Positions 12,575-27,598 of a stretch of DNA of 64,000 nucleotides are shown here, in pieces; position 1 is the stretch's first letter, and each line of letters begins with the position of its first letter. A program made the position numbers and the translations under genes. The notes beneath the pieces were generated by a model that saw only the letters and a program-made list of their open reading frames with translations, had not been told where the DNA came from and did no database searches. Origin of the DNA: Eopsaltria australis. Its lineage: Eukaryota; Chordata; Aves; Passeriformes; Petroicidae. The stretch lies in contig JAVTVJ010000040.1 of NCBI GenBank assembly GCA_034509425.1, positions 8,013,001 through 8,077,000 of the forward strand, in the 5' to 3' direction.

Positions 12575-15500
12575 AACTTTTAGCCCGTACCTTTAAGGAC
12601 TTAAAATTCTCTCAGTTTTGGAGAAAATTATTACACTGATACATTTATTAATTAGGAAATAGAAGTATTAGAATCTTGATGATGTCTTCACTATTCACAG
12701 AATGAAGGTATATGTTTAGATCTTCATATGTTTATAGAACATAAATCATTTTACACAGGGTTCTCTGTCAATCTGTTTGTGCAATGACTGACAAAAATCT
12801 TGTAGCTTTTCCTGATGTTATTTTGACAGTTGTGCATAATATTTAAACAATGAAACTGATTAAATGTCACTTACAGTTTTAAATGTACTGCATCTTTACA
12901 TTTGACAAAAGAGTTTCAGGATTCAGGTTCTCTAGATGAATTTAATATCATCGTTTTTAGATGACAAAAGTAACAGAGTTGGAAGCAAGTGAAAAGCCTG
13001 ACAGTAAAAATTCTTTGCAATATTTCATGCACTCTTTGATGTTCTGGGATCTCTGATACGAACAAAGATAAATTGCTAACATTGGAAATTCCTTAATTTC
13101 AACCAGATTGTCTTTGTCACAAGAATGCATTCTCATTCAAGGTTGAGATCAGTGCCAAAACTTATCCAGAACTGCTTTTAAAAATGCATTTTTTCTATGT
13201 TAAAGGCTTCATATTCAGTCTTTCTTGGTGCTTTATGAAAATTTATTAGGGGAATTCATTTTAAATGAGTGCTTTTCTTGCCCCAATCTTGAATTTGATA
13301 TTTCCTATGTAAGTGAGACAGGAAAAGAGATTTTTTTTCTGTAACAATCTCTTGCTATTTAAACACAAATAAGAGTCTGTAACTAAGTTTCACTTCTTGA
13401 TCACCACAATTCTTGAATACTAAATTTGCATAAAATATTCCTTGGAATGCAAATAGATGAAGCCTCCAGTGAAAAACTGATCATTCAATTCATAGATTAT
13501 GTATCTTTCTCTTAACGATACAGTCATAGGCCTTTCTTTTCCTGATCTCGCTTTTAGGAGACTAAAAAGGGGTGGTGAAATACAGAGAAAGCTGGTCTTT
13601 GAAAATAATGGAAATGTTTTAATTGCAATAGATTATTAAATCTGTCTTGATAAATAAAAATTTCTATGGATTATACACCTAAATTTTTATGATGAACAAA
13701 CTGATTTAGTTAAATTAAGCATAAATATCCTTTCCCTGAGGGGCAAGCATTTTATAGACTAACTTATTTTTTTTTATTATTTTCCCTTTTTTCCCCCACA
13801 GATCAAATATCTCTAAAATTTGTTTTAGTAGACTTGAGTACAAAGTGAATATTCTAATATTAAAAATAATGTAAAAGTACATATTTCTAGAGGATATCCC
13901 ATCTGTTTTAGGAGAGCAGAGCAGTTCCTATTGAGCAGGCTAATACGGGTCACTAAACATCTCTGGCTGTGAGTTCCTGAGAAGCAACAACTGCAGACTT
14001 AACTTGGGATCACATTTTCCTGTTGAACAATGTCTGTCAGGCAAAAAGTCGGAAATGAACTGCAAAAAAACCTAATAGCTCTTTTATTCTTAGTATTTGG
14101 ACCCAAAAATATAAAACCACAATGTACTGGAAGTCTATAAAACTCTGTAATAGAGCATATTTATCTACTAGCATGGAAACTATTTCTTCATTTGTCCAAA
14201 TTGCTGTTTACAATTCATTCTTGTAGGCAGTAGTGGTATCTACAACTTCCATAGACCTTAAATAATTGTATTTGTTGCTCATTTTCAAAGACATCATCTA
14301 TCTTTTTCCTCTTAGCTTACCTGCAGGGTTTTTCACCTTTACAATATACAGTTCCCATGCTTTCAATATGCAGCTATACATCATCATGAGCATAAATAAA
14401 CTTATAAATAAGAATCCTGCTGAGAGTTTCCTCATGCAGGTTATCATGGAATTTCCTTGGATTTTAAAACTTTGTCCTGATTCAGATAAATTTCTATAAA
14501 TGTTTGTTTACAGCACTTCTGTAAAAAAATAGAGATTGATATAAGGTACAATGGCATCTCTCAAATATAAAAATATGAACTGTTTGGGAGTTGTTTGTGT
14601 ATACTCTGTCCATTACAGATAGAGTGATTAAGTTTCTAGAATTTGATTAAAGAGCAAAACACAAAGTTCCTCAAAATCAATTGGAACCTTAGTATTTATA
14701 CCATTTGAGTATAAATTCTTATGTATTTAAGCAGATCCTTAGAAAAATAATGTTAGAAATGATTTATCATAGTAAATACGAAAATCTTTGCCACCACCAG
14801 GAAATTTTGGTGTTTGGAAAAATAAATATATAACTTCTAAATCTCCACTGAAGGGGTCACTGCATACCTAGAGTAGATGTACTGTGATTACACTGTAGTC
14901 ATTCCAACAAGCATAAACACTGACATTGACCCACTGGATTCCACCAGAATACCCAACTGCAGCACACTACAGTAATTTTTCTGCTTAAAGTTGAGGAGCT
15001 ATGGAAAATTCCATTTTTCTGACCTCTTAATGTGTATGCTGTATCATAATGTATTTTTGTATGTGAGCATAAATGTGCGTCACATAACTGTAATTGTTAA
15101 AGGAGGGCATTTATTAGCAAATTATGGCACGATTTGTGTGTGCAGAAAGAGAGAGAAACTCATTTCAGAGTGTGCATCTGGTCAAACTAGTAACAATGCA
15201 GAGCTCAGAGGAACACTGAAAAGAGATTCTCTGCAATGAAAATTTGTCAAATTTCAATGTTCCTTCCATTCTGTATTGGTGCCAAATTATCCCTGGGGGA
15301 AAACTACAAGGACTGTATTCCTTCTCTGTATAATCCCCACTTAAATACTTTTAAATTCTATCTTAATTTCTCAAAATGAAAGCAATTATCTCCCCTATCA
15401 ATTTCAGGCGCATTTGTGGGAAATTTTATTCATCCTGAATAAGGAAAATAGAAATTGACCAATTTATATTTAAAAAAGAAAGGCATAGTGAGTCTATAAC

Positions 15501-18500
15501 ATGATCAACAGTTCTACCAACACAAGTATTCTTAAAACTTATAGGAATATTGTGATTGACTTGGTTATATGTCCTGGGTAGTGCTAGTTTTTCCTCCTGC
15601 AATACTACCGTGCTTTATTTAATTTGCTTCTGGTCATTTCACTAACATTTTGATTCCTATTTATTTCAGAGATACTATAGTCACCAGTAAGGATTGTCTG
15701 GGCTATTGTTCTTGACATATTCTTTGAGAAGAATTGGTATTTTCTGATACATGTTGGGATTTATTTCTGTTGCCTTCCTTGTGCCTCTAAGTGCCTTTAA
15801 GTGAGCAGCTGCCTCAAATGCTTGAGGCTGTTTCCTGCCATGTACCTTTAGCAGGTTATCCTCCAATATCAATCCTATTCGACATGAGGGATCCAGTCAA
15901 GGGAAAACATTCTCAGTGTCCTTTGCCAATAGGGCTTATACAGCTGCCTGTTTTTTTGGCTTCTGCTTCTTTTTGTTAGTTTACTCAAAGGACTCAATTG
16001 AGAGACCATGTACAGAAGTATCAAGTAAAATGTATCATAAAACATTACTCACAGAGAATCTAGTGATGTGATAAAGTACTACTTAAAAACTAATGACCTA
16101 GATACACCTCTAAATCTGAGGTCATCCAGCAGGGAATTCAGAATTTCTCAACATGCACATGTTACTGGTAAACCAAAGAGAAAATTGAGTCTAGGAATGA
16201 TTTCTTTATAAGTCTATCTAGTAAAAAAAGTTTCTCAAATCATCCTTTCTGCTTCAAAAGCTCTCTCTATATCACACTGAAATCTGTAGTTGATAGATTT
16301 TCCAGTGACTTCCATGTCCTGTATTTTGTTTACGCTTTCCTTGAATTAAAAAGGACCCAAAATGAAACCTAATAGCAATTTGGGCATTGACGCATGGATG
16401 TAAAATGCTAAATTACCAGAGGAGTTATTGTTGTAATCTATTGTTAGAATATATACTATGTAAGATGACTTACAGATGTTTAATTCTTAGTTGTTCTCTA
16501 TTTCCATTTAGAAATCATTAATCTGTAAATTAATTGTGTTGAAAATTATCTTTCATAATCATAAACTTCTCAAGCCCAGAATGACTGGAAACAGCTTTAT
16601 TACAGGCTCAGAATTTCATAGTAAAGCACCAGTGCATATAAAGATAAATTCCATTTTCACAAGCTCTGAGGAGAATACAAAAGATTGACTTTCTATCCTT
16701 CAGTCAATAACTTATTGACAGTTTTAGGTCCAAATGACAAAACAAAGAACAGAAATCAATGACAGTGGGGAAAAGATCAGATCAATAGCTGAATTTCTCA
16801 TTAATGGAACAACTGTCAGTTTTACTCACTTTGACAGAAAAAGACAACAGGCTCACACCCTTTCTGACTCAGAATGAAAGGCAGAGGTCAAATATGCATA
16901 ACGAATGTGAATCTGAAATTTCTTTAGACCAAAGAAACCCTTGCATCTGTAAAATTAATTTTTAAATAGATATATGATCCCTGGAGTAAAGTCCAACAGA
17001 AATCATAAGAAATTATGGTTAAGCACTTACTGTGCTGTTAGGATCTATAAACCTTTTTCCCCATACAGTACTGCTGTGCAATTATACAGAGCAGAATTAT
17101 GTTCATAAATTTATGATTTTCAAAAATTAAATAATTTTGTGGGTGGGTGAGGTCGGTTGTGTTGGTCAGTTAAGTAAAAAAATGGAACACAGTTTTCAAA
17201 ATTTCCTTTGTGCTTTTCCGGAAAAACATATTGATCGAACAATCTTTATGTTACATTTATTTCCTGATCTTCAGTTAAAATCATTAAATGGGGGAAGTTC
17301 CTGATAATGATTAGGAATTATATAAAGAAATAAAAGAAATAAATTAATAAATGAAAACAAATGTCTATTAAGATATTTCAGATCAGTGGTTGTACTAGCT
17401 TTCTGATCTTCTGCCCTACTCTCTGGATGATTCATGTGGCTTGTGCATCATCTTTTGAGTACTTTTAGTAAGAGCCTATTGTGAAAACCCAATTCAGTAG
17501 TAGTGTGTTGGTAAATTTTTGTACAATACATGGGTTGCACCAATGCTTCTCAAGTAGCTATTCACATTTTAAAAACAGAAGAAAAAGGTGAACTAACAAA
17601 AAGCCAAAACCAAACCCATAAACTTTTCCTTCATCAAATGAAGAATTTTCTGAGAGAAGAATAGAGTAGAAAGAAAGGGTCATGAATCCCCAAAGCTATT
17701 TAAACTCATAAATCAGAGCTCATAAAAACAGTAACAATAGTCACTAATTAAACCTTTCTGTTTATGAGAAGCAGTTTTAAATATGCATTTGAATCGTGTT
17801 TTATTTTAAAATAAATGTTATAGATGGCAACATATAAAGGATTATAAAGGATAATATATGACTTCTTAAGTGGTCAGGCGTTTACTGTAAATGGCTATAG
17901 AGTTCAATGGCTCAATAGGTTAACTGTAAAACCTTCTACTTATATGCTTACAATTATCTGTAATACATGATACTTAAGCCTAACATGCTTACGATATTTA
18001 TGAACATTTTATAATCTATTTATACATACAATGCTCTCTCAGGAATGATGCTCTGAAGCAAGAAGATTGATCTATATCAGAGCAGAATCAGAATAATTTA
18101 AGGTTTCTTGTCCTCAAATCAACTTCTCATAACACTCCAGATAAAGCCTATGAGTTTCTTTTTTAAAATGCAAAAGTATGGAACCGCAAATAACATAATG
18201 CAGAAGTCCTCTGCATCTCTTTTTATACCTCATACAGTTTTTTCTTGGATATACTAGTAATAAATAGCAGCAATCAACTGATTATGATACAAAATCTGCA
18301 AGCTAGATGAATAGACCAAACAATATTAGGTCATTTTTAGTTCAGATGTGCTTTTATAAAAATAACATCTTAATTCAGGTTAAACTCTTTGATTGTTTTT
18401 CACTGACTTGTAGTATTTAAGGCTTCACAAAAGCTGAATGGCAGTTATAGTTCTTTACAAAGTTATCAGCATTTTGAATATTCAGATCCTAAATCATTTA

Positions 18501-21500
18501 ATTAATAGCAGCCATGTTTAAGTGTCCTACTTTCCCAAATTTTCTATGACTATTTTTTCTTGCTTCCATGAGGACACTGACTTTAGATGAAATTACATAG
18601 CTCGTTAAAATGCTAAGCAACACTAATCAAACAGCCAGGCGGTAATCAAGATCAGGGAAGAAATGTGGTCATAATCAAGTCAGGCAAGTGCAAGAAGCAA
18701 AGAAGGAAAATGGGCAATGGGTGAGAAAATGTTTCCAAACATATGTTTCTATGTCACTGTAACAATAGAACAAGAGTGGTTCTGCCTAAAGAGACCACTT
18801 CAGCTGATTAAAGAAGATTATTATGGACTATTCTTCTGGTCTTATTGATGACTGCTCGTCATCCAGAAATATAAAGGTTATATAAGAACAATTGGTAATG
18901 AAAGGAAAAATACTTGAGCTTTGTGAAACTTCTTGGATGCTCAGATTCTATTGCAACATAATTGACCTGCTACCTATGAACAACATATGTACTAAAACAA
19001 TGATCAAACTGCATCCTGTACAAGCAGGAAAGGGAATGGTAGTAGAAAATGGGAATGCTGAATTTAAATAATAATTGCCCCTTCCATCCAAAAGTATTCT
19101 TCAGTAATTACAGCTGCTAGTTAAAATAAGAAAATTCAGTACATATTTTATTGTATGCTAATCAGTTCTAACTGAATTCTGAAACAGTAAGACCTATAGG
19201 GAGCCTTGAACTTTGGGTGCCAGCTGAATCCAGCCTTCTTGTTTTGACTTCAGCCTTTGTCTCAGCTGTTGCATTTATAGATAGAGCCTTTTAGGTGGCT
19301 GTGTTTTCAGAGTTTCCTATTCATTATGCTTGCTTTTTGCAAATACTTTTGCTAAGTGCTTTACCTTAATTCATTATGTAGAAAAGTCTGGACAACCTAT
19401 TCTTCTGGACACTTAAAAGTTACTCCTTGAAGTGCTCCTTGTGTCTAATTCTTGTTCATTACCGCATCATTATCGAGATGTTTAAAAAAAGAAAACATGA
19501 CCTCACTTTCCAGCTTCTTAAACATATGTACAGGGAACAATAGATCAAATCTTTAGTTTACCCATACTCCTACATGTTATCAGAGGACAAGTTCCTTTTT
19601 GGTTTTATTTTATCAATGAATGGGGACTGTGAAATGGCAGTTCCTTTGAATTTATCTATGCTTATGTTTCCAGAACTTTCAAAATTAATAAACACTGGGC
19701 ATTGATATCTATAATCTAGAGGATTTATAAAGGTAGTCACATCCTTTATGAGTTTACCTGCTTCACTGAGGAGATTCAGGCAAAGGACCTCTAAATCCTT
19801 AATTACCAATGTACCAGATAGACCACAGAAGGGATTTTCACATTAATAAGATAAGGACTATTTTAATTTGTTCACAAGGCTAAAAAAATGAAATCCATTA
19901 ATAAAGCAAGTAATTATCTGAACATATGTTAGTTCTCAAAATTTGAATTAATACTTTACTTTTCTAAACTTATGTACATAACATCTTATATTTTTCAAAG
20001 TAGGAAATAACTGGATTTAAGTCTAAAGTGTAGATTCCACATACGAAGCATAATGTCAGTAATGTGTTTAAAAACACACAATCTAATCACTGACTTAAAT
20101 TTTTATATGCTAATAAATCTGTTCCACAGTCCTCTGGTGATAAGTTAATTCTGTTTAAAAAGTTCCAGATGTTGGGACAGCCTACTGTATTCTGGTGGAT
20201 TTTAGGAGTTGCATAAAATTTCAAAATTCATTCATGGACCTCAGTAAGCTAATTAGTGTCTTTCTGTTATTGATGGGAATGCTCTGAGCCCTGATCCAGA
20301 GAAGTAAATATATGCAGCCTTGCTGGCCAGAGGAAAGCATAACAGAAATAAATCCTCAAATTAAGGTTAAAAAACCCCTGGTATTAGTAAAACAAAGACT
20401 ATGGCTTGAGATAGTGAGAGGAAAAGGTCAGAATTTTCACAGGATTTGTCAAGGAGTTTTTCAAGCACTCGAATCCTAGGGTTTATTCTGTAATTTTTAT
20501 TTTTGGGGGGACAGAGGCGAGACATTGCTTGTTTTTTGTCATAATTCTCTACTGGGTATCTCTTTAACTGCTGTTTATCAAAAAACCTGAAAGTTTATGG
20601 AAACCTTTCTATCAATATCCTTGGCCTTTGGAGCAACCTGTTGGTCTTAATCAAAAGTCAGTGATGTAGGCATTTTTTAATTATGAACTACAAGTCTAAA
20701 GGTGGATTTTTTTATCCATATATTGATTTTAAAGTATTAAAAGATGTTATAAATGCATTATTTAATATTTTGAATTCTCTTCAGCCTGTTAGATACTATA
20801 GTATGGATACCTATGTCAATATAGCTTTTCTATAATTTGATTGTTTATCTTCTATTTTGTTTCTGATTCAGAATTCAGCAGAATAAGAGACTGTATCTAG
20901 AGGTATTCCATCTCTGAAGTAGGGTGGTGCAACCACGCTTTTGTCTCAACTCAACCAAAAAATGAGTCAGATCTGGCGAAGTGTTATACAAAATAAGTTG
21001 TCAGTAACTTCCTTTGCATTTGAATAATTCACTGCTGCATGAATATCCTCTAGTTCCGATCTTAAGAATTACTCAAGCCAATCAGGCACTCCTGCTGGAG
21101 TGTGGCACTGTTTCCACATGTGCTGACTTGGTGTCCAGTTCCCAGATTTCTGTAAGCAAGACTGTTCTTCAGTCTGGATCAATACAACACATCAAACATC
21201 AAGCATTCATTGATAAGGGACAGAGTCCTAACAGTTATCCATGTTTTCCTTTGCAGTCTTCAGAAATAAGGAATATATGATTTGGTGGGGTTTCTTTTTG
21301 TTGTCTAAAGACTAAATTGAATATACAGTGTAATATAAAAGTATGTATTTCAGGAGGATTTTTTATTATTGGATTTGACATCTTGTGTAGAGATGGGATT
21401 GGACAGTTTTATCTTTTTGTTTTAGCTTTATATTTTTGTCTTTTTGTTTATTTGTTTGCTTGACTATTTTTATCCCTGAACTCTGATACCGTGTATGTGT

Positions 21501-21756
21501 TCTTCCCTTGATTTCAATATCTCTCTGTTCTGTACAAAGATCTGAAATCATTAAATTAAGCTGCCTTTAGTCATAATGGGAAGAGAGATCAAAGTAGATG
21601 GCATTCTCTCACAGCTTAACATTTATAAGTTCTTTTTAAATTCCAGAGAAAATATTGAAGTCTAAATGTCTAAAACAGCAGAACAAATCTGTACCCATGG
21701 AGCCTCAGAAAAAGCATAAAAGTTTAAAAAAGTGAAAGATAAAAATATATTTAAAA
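12575..21756. other. Unique AT-rich DNA, no gene seen
   Basis: About 9 kb without a recognisable gene or mobile element. All frames are at most 82 codons and scattered. Slightly GC-richer patches (for example 13900-14060) could be conserved noncoding sequence, but this cannot be judged from one genome. Confidence 0.65.
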
Positions 21757-21850
21757 ATCTGTCTATATCTGTATCTATATCTATCTATACCTAATGCATA
21801 TTTATATCATCTATATATATGTGTATCTGTCTATAGCTATAGCTATATGG
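21757..21850. repeat. Diverged TATC/TA-rich microsatellite
   Basis: Imperfect repeats of CTAT/ATCT pass into TATATA and end in a 16-bp perfect palindrome, TATAGCTATAGCTATA at 21832-21847. Interruptions indicate an old array. Confidence 0.75.
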
Positions 21851-24800
21851 AGATTTTATTATAAGTATTAGACGTTACCCATAAGCCCAAGTAAAAAGAA
21901 ACTGAAAGAGTTCTAGACACCTAAAGTCTCCACAGTTTTGTTTTCCTTCTGACTTTTTGAGACCAGTTGAGCAGGCCATAAATGTCTCTAGTATAAGTCC
22001 ACCTGTCTGCAGACTGATGCTAGAAGAAATGCTAGTGGCTCTCCTTTAGTTCCCAGTAATATATTCCAGCACCAAATGAATCTCTCAGATGCAACACAAA
22101 ACAAAAAGAAAATGACATACTACTTACAATGCCTCTACAAATTTAAGGTGATTTGAAAATATTAAAGTCAATCTTTCCATATCTTAGATTCAGATTACAA
22201 TAGAAAAGAAAAAAATATTTGTACTGAATTTTGAAATGGAACTAATGGAGGACAAAAACTGCCAAAGTTTTAATTACCTAAGATTTTTCTATGTGCAGGA
22301 TCTGAATGCCACTGAATATCTCCAGTTCTTGCTGGGTACTGCAGGAAATATTATGATCTGTAATCTTTTGGGAACCATTTATGTTTTCATACACAGAGCT
22401 TGAGACCTTGTGTCACTTGTGCCATTGCCAGACTTTCTAGGTATGACTGATACTGCTTCACAATAAAAACAAACAAAAAACAAAACAAAGCAATGCAATC
22501 CAAACATAACAAAACAAATAAACAAAAAAAACCCCACAAACAAACTGGAATTTAGTAAATATATTTTTAATCACTATTTACTACCACCTGTAGCCATAGC
22601 AGGATTGGAGCATATGTGAGACAGTGAAACGAATTATACTGAAGCAAAAACAGGATTTTTACACAACTCTAAAGACAGAATTGTCAAAATTTTTAATAGC
22701 TGTATGATTTCTGGTCTTGACTCTAAACCTTTTTTTCCCCCACTTGAGAACTCGACCATTTTTACAGCAGATTACCTTCATTACAAGTTCACATGGCAAA
22801 TTCCATTTTTTTGAAGAAAAGTACTAGGACTTGCTATTATGGCAGTTTTCAGATAAACAATTTGCTGCAGTCTCTGTGACTAATGAAATAAGGAAAATTC
22901 CTGACCTGAAAGGTTTATCATCTGAAGCACCAATCCAGAAAAAAAATTAATTTTTTTCATAAATTGTGGCTAGTCTGAGCCTCAAGGCTTTAGAGGAGAA
23001 GACAGTGACTGAGATAAGTCACAGAGACATATAATTCACATTGGCCAACAGTCCAATACTCTTTGGTATTCTCTTTTTGATTTTCAGTTAGAGAAGACAG
23101 ATGGTTCTGTATGATACGGGAAATATGGGACTTTAGAAGGAATTTAAGTGACAAATGAAAGGGTACAGGTGGGACCATTGGTTTTAGGTTGAGGCTGACA
23201 CAAAGCATATGTGCAAACGTGTAGCAGTGTAGAAAGGCAGATGTAATGAGCTGCAGATGATTAAAGGCAGCAGAGGGAAACTTTTAAACTTGTTGATGTA
23301 TTCACATCTTCTGCGCAATATTTAAAGAGTTAATATTTTCTTATTTTCTACTCGTACCTTGAAAAAGTCATTGGTATTTGGAACAGACCCATTCAAGCTT
23401 CACCAGGATTAAAAAGCATAGTTATTTTCTACAATTATGACTCCTAGAGAAAAATTAGCTGTCCTTAACAATAAAGTTATCTAAAATTTTTGGCATATCA
23501 AATTAACCTGGAAATGCCTGTCTATTTAGGAGTTCTGAGCAAGAATTGCTTCAGTGACCATGGTAGCACTTTTCAGTAGTTAAAATTGTTTCAGAGGAAT
23601 ATTTTTATTCCTTTGGAAGAGGAATAGAGTCCAGTTCTCTGAAGGAAAATCTGAGGGTTGGATAAAGAACTACAGCTGCTGTACTGTGGAAGGATCTTCA
23701 AGACTTTACACTTAACTCCCACTAGTGTGTTGTTTAAAACCAATCAAACTTGGGGAATTATGTTAGGAAGGCTGGAGGAAAACTGTGAAGGAAAAGAAGA
23801 ACAAAATTAGAATAAGCTGAGAAAATGTTTCTTTTAGTCTTGAGAAAGTAGACTGCCGTGATTTTGTTTGGTTTAGTTCTAACATGGAAAATGTCTGAAT
23901 CATGTGGAATAGGGAACCTGTCGTAATTGGTTTACCTCAAATGGAAGAGTAGGGAGAGTTTTGAACTTTCTGGAGGAGTGGGAAGAAGGAGTAAAGCAAC
24001 TTCCCTCCTTTCAAATATAGTGATGGTAATGCAGTCAGGAGTGTTTGTTTTCTAGAAAGGTTAATCCAAAAAGACTTTTTTCTCACAAATTTCTGAAAGA
24101 ATTGAAGAGTTGGTATTTCAATAGAAGTAAAATGCGTTCAGACAAGATTGTGATATGCCATGTTTTGAATGAGTTGTACTCTCCCCAAGCATTGGAGTTA
24201 ATTCACCAAGTGAATTTCTTCTCTTAAGATGTATCATGATCTCCTGAGTTGAGGAGATTTTTCAAAATTTAGCACCCACATAATAGAATTCATTACCAAT
24301 AAATCTTGTCAATGGACAGTGGAAGCTAGAAGAACCAAGGAGCCAGGAGGTACTGCAATTTGTTTTCCACAGGACTATTCAACTGTTTGATTGGAAGAGG
24401 TGTTTTGTATGAGAAAGTAGTTGGTTGTAAGAGGTATATTGTAAGAGAAAACAAATACAATTAACAAAACAAATGAAACTATATGAAAGCTCATATTACT
24501 CATTACAATTTTGATTGAAAATGCCAGCTCTAGATGTCTTTTTTATGGACATATTATGTGATTATTATACTTGAGTATGGATGTGGATTACCTGAGAAGA
24601 TACTTGCTAGGCATGGTCATGGGAAAGGGACTCTGCAGCTCTGGGAAACTATTGCAGCAGAGTTGCTCTTGTAAAGCTTCATGCTTATCTGACTCTAGAG
24701 CAGGTGTGGGATGTGTCTTCTCCATTCTGGCCTTCACCCTTTTTGCCTTTTTTACAACTTTAAATATTCATTGAAATTCTTTTGACTTGATGAAAATGAA

Positions 24801-26694
24801 CACCAATTTTAAACATTCGCTGCTCCTCTTTTCCTTAATTCCTGAGTGATTCTTATGCAAGCTACACAAGGACAGTATAAATATTTTATACCTGTACAAG
24901 ACTAATATCTACCAGTTTAGTTTTATGTAAATAGTACTAATACTAAAAATCTGGTTTGTGATTGTTTTCCTAGCTGTTCCCTTAAATTGGAATTTTTTTG
25001 TTGTGACTTCCCTTTTGCTGTTAATAAATTTTCAGAGGGTAAATGTTGGCTGTCATAGTACCCCTCTAAATTTTCAAAGAGAGAGAAAATCCACATAACT
25101 AACAGTGCCTAAGCTTAATGGGCTTATACATACTCAGAAATGCTGTATTCTCTTTGATTACAGGTGTACAGAATAGGCAGACATTTTTTAGATACAGTCA
25201 ACCTTTTCCCTAATTTAAGTTCCTCAAAATAACTGAATGTAGAGTATCCAGATGACAGAATTCTGCAGTTCTTCCAAGTAATCAAGCACAGAATACCCAG
25301 TTTTTCACATTTCATCCATGCCACAGTCATACAGAGAAGTTTTTGCATCAGGTACCTTAAAGTATATCAACACTTAAAGGAATCTGCTTGTTGTACTATA
25401 CTGAAAATCATCCATCAGGGATAAAGTTTAAAACTATCAAACCTGACAAATTCTAAATGAAGTAGACTAGTCCAGACTCTTCAGCCTGGTAAATTTTCTA
25501 AGCAACATAGCTAAGTCAGGAAAACCTTTAAATGTAGGCCAAACTTAATGCAGTTTTCTGACTGATTATGCTGCAGATTGCAGACTTTTTCTTTTCTTTG
25601 ATATCTGTGATATCTTTGGCCTGTGACATGTCAACAATGTTATTCCTGCCTTTAATGAAGGGATACCAGATGCAATTTCTTCCTCTCACCTCCTTTGCCT
25701 TCAGTTAATGTAGTTAGTTATATTTTGAGAGGGTAGCAACAAAAAAAATTATGTGGGAAATCTGGCTTGGAAAGCTAAGCATGTACATATATATATATGG
25801 AAAAGGGTATGCAAAGGACATCCTTAAAGGTCTAACTTAGAAAATAAACATGCTAATAAATATTTCTGATTAAATGATTATAGGTGTTGGACCTCAGTAA
25901 ATATATTTGCATAGATTTTGTTAGAGATTTGAAATAGTACAGGACCCAGATTGGTAAGGGTTTACATTTTAGATTAATCTTTAATGTAGATCATGAATAA
26001 CATGATTATTCACATGCTTTGGAGATATAGTGAATGGTAGTTAGAGAAATTTCCTTCACTTAGGCAGTGCTCCAAGGACTGGGACAATACCCTGGTCCAC
26101 TGTCACCTACAGAATCTATATTTTTACCCAAGCCTTTTGCACCTCAGAATGGAAAACTTCATTTAACTTGTAATAGGCTTTCAAAGATTTAGAAATCTTT
26201 ATGTAGCAGGAGTGACAAGAATGAAAAGCTTGTATTCTACAATTAGGAGTTCTTCATTAATCATTTTTATGAGATATAACAAAGTAACATGAATGTCAAA
26301 CAAAAACATCATCACAAGTAATAAAAAAACATAACTGTGACCTTAAGTGGAATTAATGGGCCGTTAAGTAACAGCATAAAAATTCAAAGTAGCCAAGGAG
26401 TTCATTTTTAGGGCAGTATGCATCTGAATATTTCATATAAAACAACAAATTAAAACAATAAAAAATTCACATTATTGGAAAATGGTCTAGTAAAGCATTC
26501 TTCAAAAATAATCTATAAAACAAATTTTCACAGTGGTAGCATCACCTAACTGGAAGGTAATGAAACAGTACAGTCCTTTTTAGCTGTCCCTTTTCAGTCA
26601 AATGGGACATGTCCAGGTTAAATTAAAGGATGAGGATGACTCCTTGGTTGTAGATGGAGGCATGCTTGGTAAGGAATCTCAATTGCCCAAGAGT
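21851..26694. other. Unique AT-rich DNA, no gene seen
   Basis: No gene is supported. The segment contains an A-rich, CAAA-like low-complexity stretch at 22460-22546 and a short TA run at 25786-25798. Confidence 0.65.
22460..22546 (+). repeat. A-rich CAAA-like low-complexity tract
   Basis: The plus strand is almost entirely A and C, built from AAAC, CAAA and ACAAA units. It could be a decayed poly-A tail of an old insertion, but no element body was recognised upstream. Confidence 0.7.
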
Positions 26695-26943
26695 TAGGTC
26701 CTCCAGGATGTCAGATATCATGTGTGTCCAAAAAGGTTAGAAGAATAAGACAGAAGGACAACCCCACAAATAAAGTGTTTTGGTTTTTTTTTTTTCCTCT
26801 GACTACTCTGCAGGTTTTTTTAGGTCCTCCAGGATGTCAGATATCATGTGTGTCCAAAAAGGTTAGAAGAATAAGACAGAAGGACAACCCCACAAATAAA
26901 GTGTTTTGGTTTTTTTTTTCCTCTGACTACCTGCAGGTTTTTT
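26695..26943 (+). repeat. Recent 126-bp tandem duplication (two copies)
   Basis: Unit one (26695-26820) begins TAGGTCCTCCAGG and ends in a T run after CTGCAGG. Unit two begins identically at 26821. The copies are identical apart from the length of the internal T tract, a CTACTCTGCAGG versus CTACCTGCAGG difference, and the terminal T run. Near identity implies a young event or a copy-number polymorphism. The 92-codon frame spanning both units (26724-27002) repeats the same peptide twice and is a by-product of the duplication, not evidence of a gene. Confidence 0.95.
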
Positions 26944-27567
26944 TTTTGTTCATTTATCCTTCAAACAAAGTACCTGCTCTACATTTTGTTGAGTCTCTGT
27001 AATGCTTACCTAGCAGAGCAGAGGCATAGGAAACAGAGGTTGCAGAACATCAGTTTCCTGAATTCTGAATGGACTTGTATAGAAGACAGTCTCTGAAGTG
27101 ATCCCACTTAGCCTATGTTATTCCCATGTCTATGTTAGAAAACTAATCACCTTAGATTATCTTTCTGTGTATTTATACTGGAGGTGTGTGGACACTTCTT
27201 GAGAGAGTTTCTACCCTATTTATATTTAGATAATTTACTTCCCTGAGAATAGATGGAGCCCTAGCTCCTTACTTGGTTACTGCAATCATGTGCCTGAGGT
27301 TATGTGGTAAATTTGAGCCTGAAACTCTAGAATTAACTGACTATACTTAAAAAGATTAGAGTGTTTCACTTATGTCTATGTCCTGTTTTATGAATCTTTT
27401 GTTGTGAGTATGATGAAATATTACAATAATAATAAAAAAAACCAATTAAGCACTAGGAGGCAGTGTTTAAGCAATTGCACCAATGGTCACAGGGCTGTGT
27501 GGGCCAGGCTATGAAAATGGAGAAACATATAATGAACTTTTAGTTAGATTTCATTTGATGTTTTCTT

Positions 27568-27598
27568 ATATTATTTTATTTTATTTTATTTTATTTTG
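27568..27598. repeat. (TTTTA)n microsatellite
   Basis: About six consecutive ATTTT units, nearly perfect, in otherwise unique sequence. Confidence 0.9.

Noticed and set aside
21757..21850. Possible CRISPR-like or structured repeat array
   Set aside because: The repeats are 2-4 nt microsatellite units with no unique spacers.
26724..27002. 92-codon frame with an internally repeated peptide
   Set aside because: The repetition comes from the 126-bp tandem duplication at DNA level, and the frame includes poly-T-coded Phe runs.
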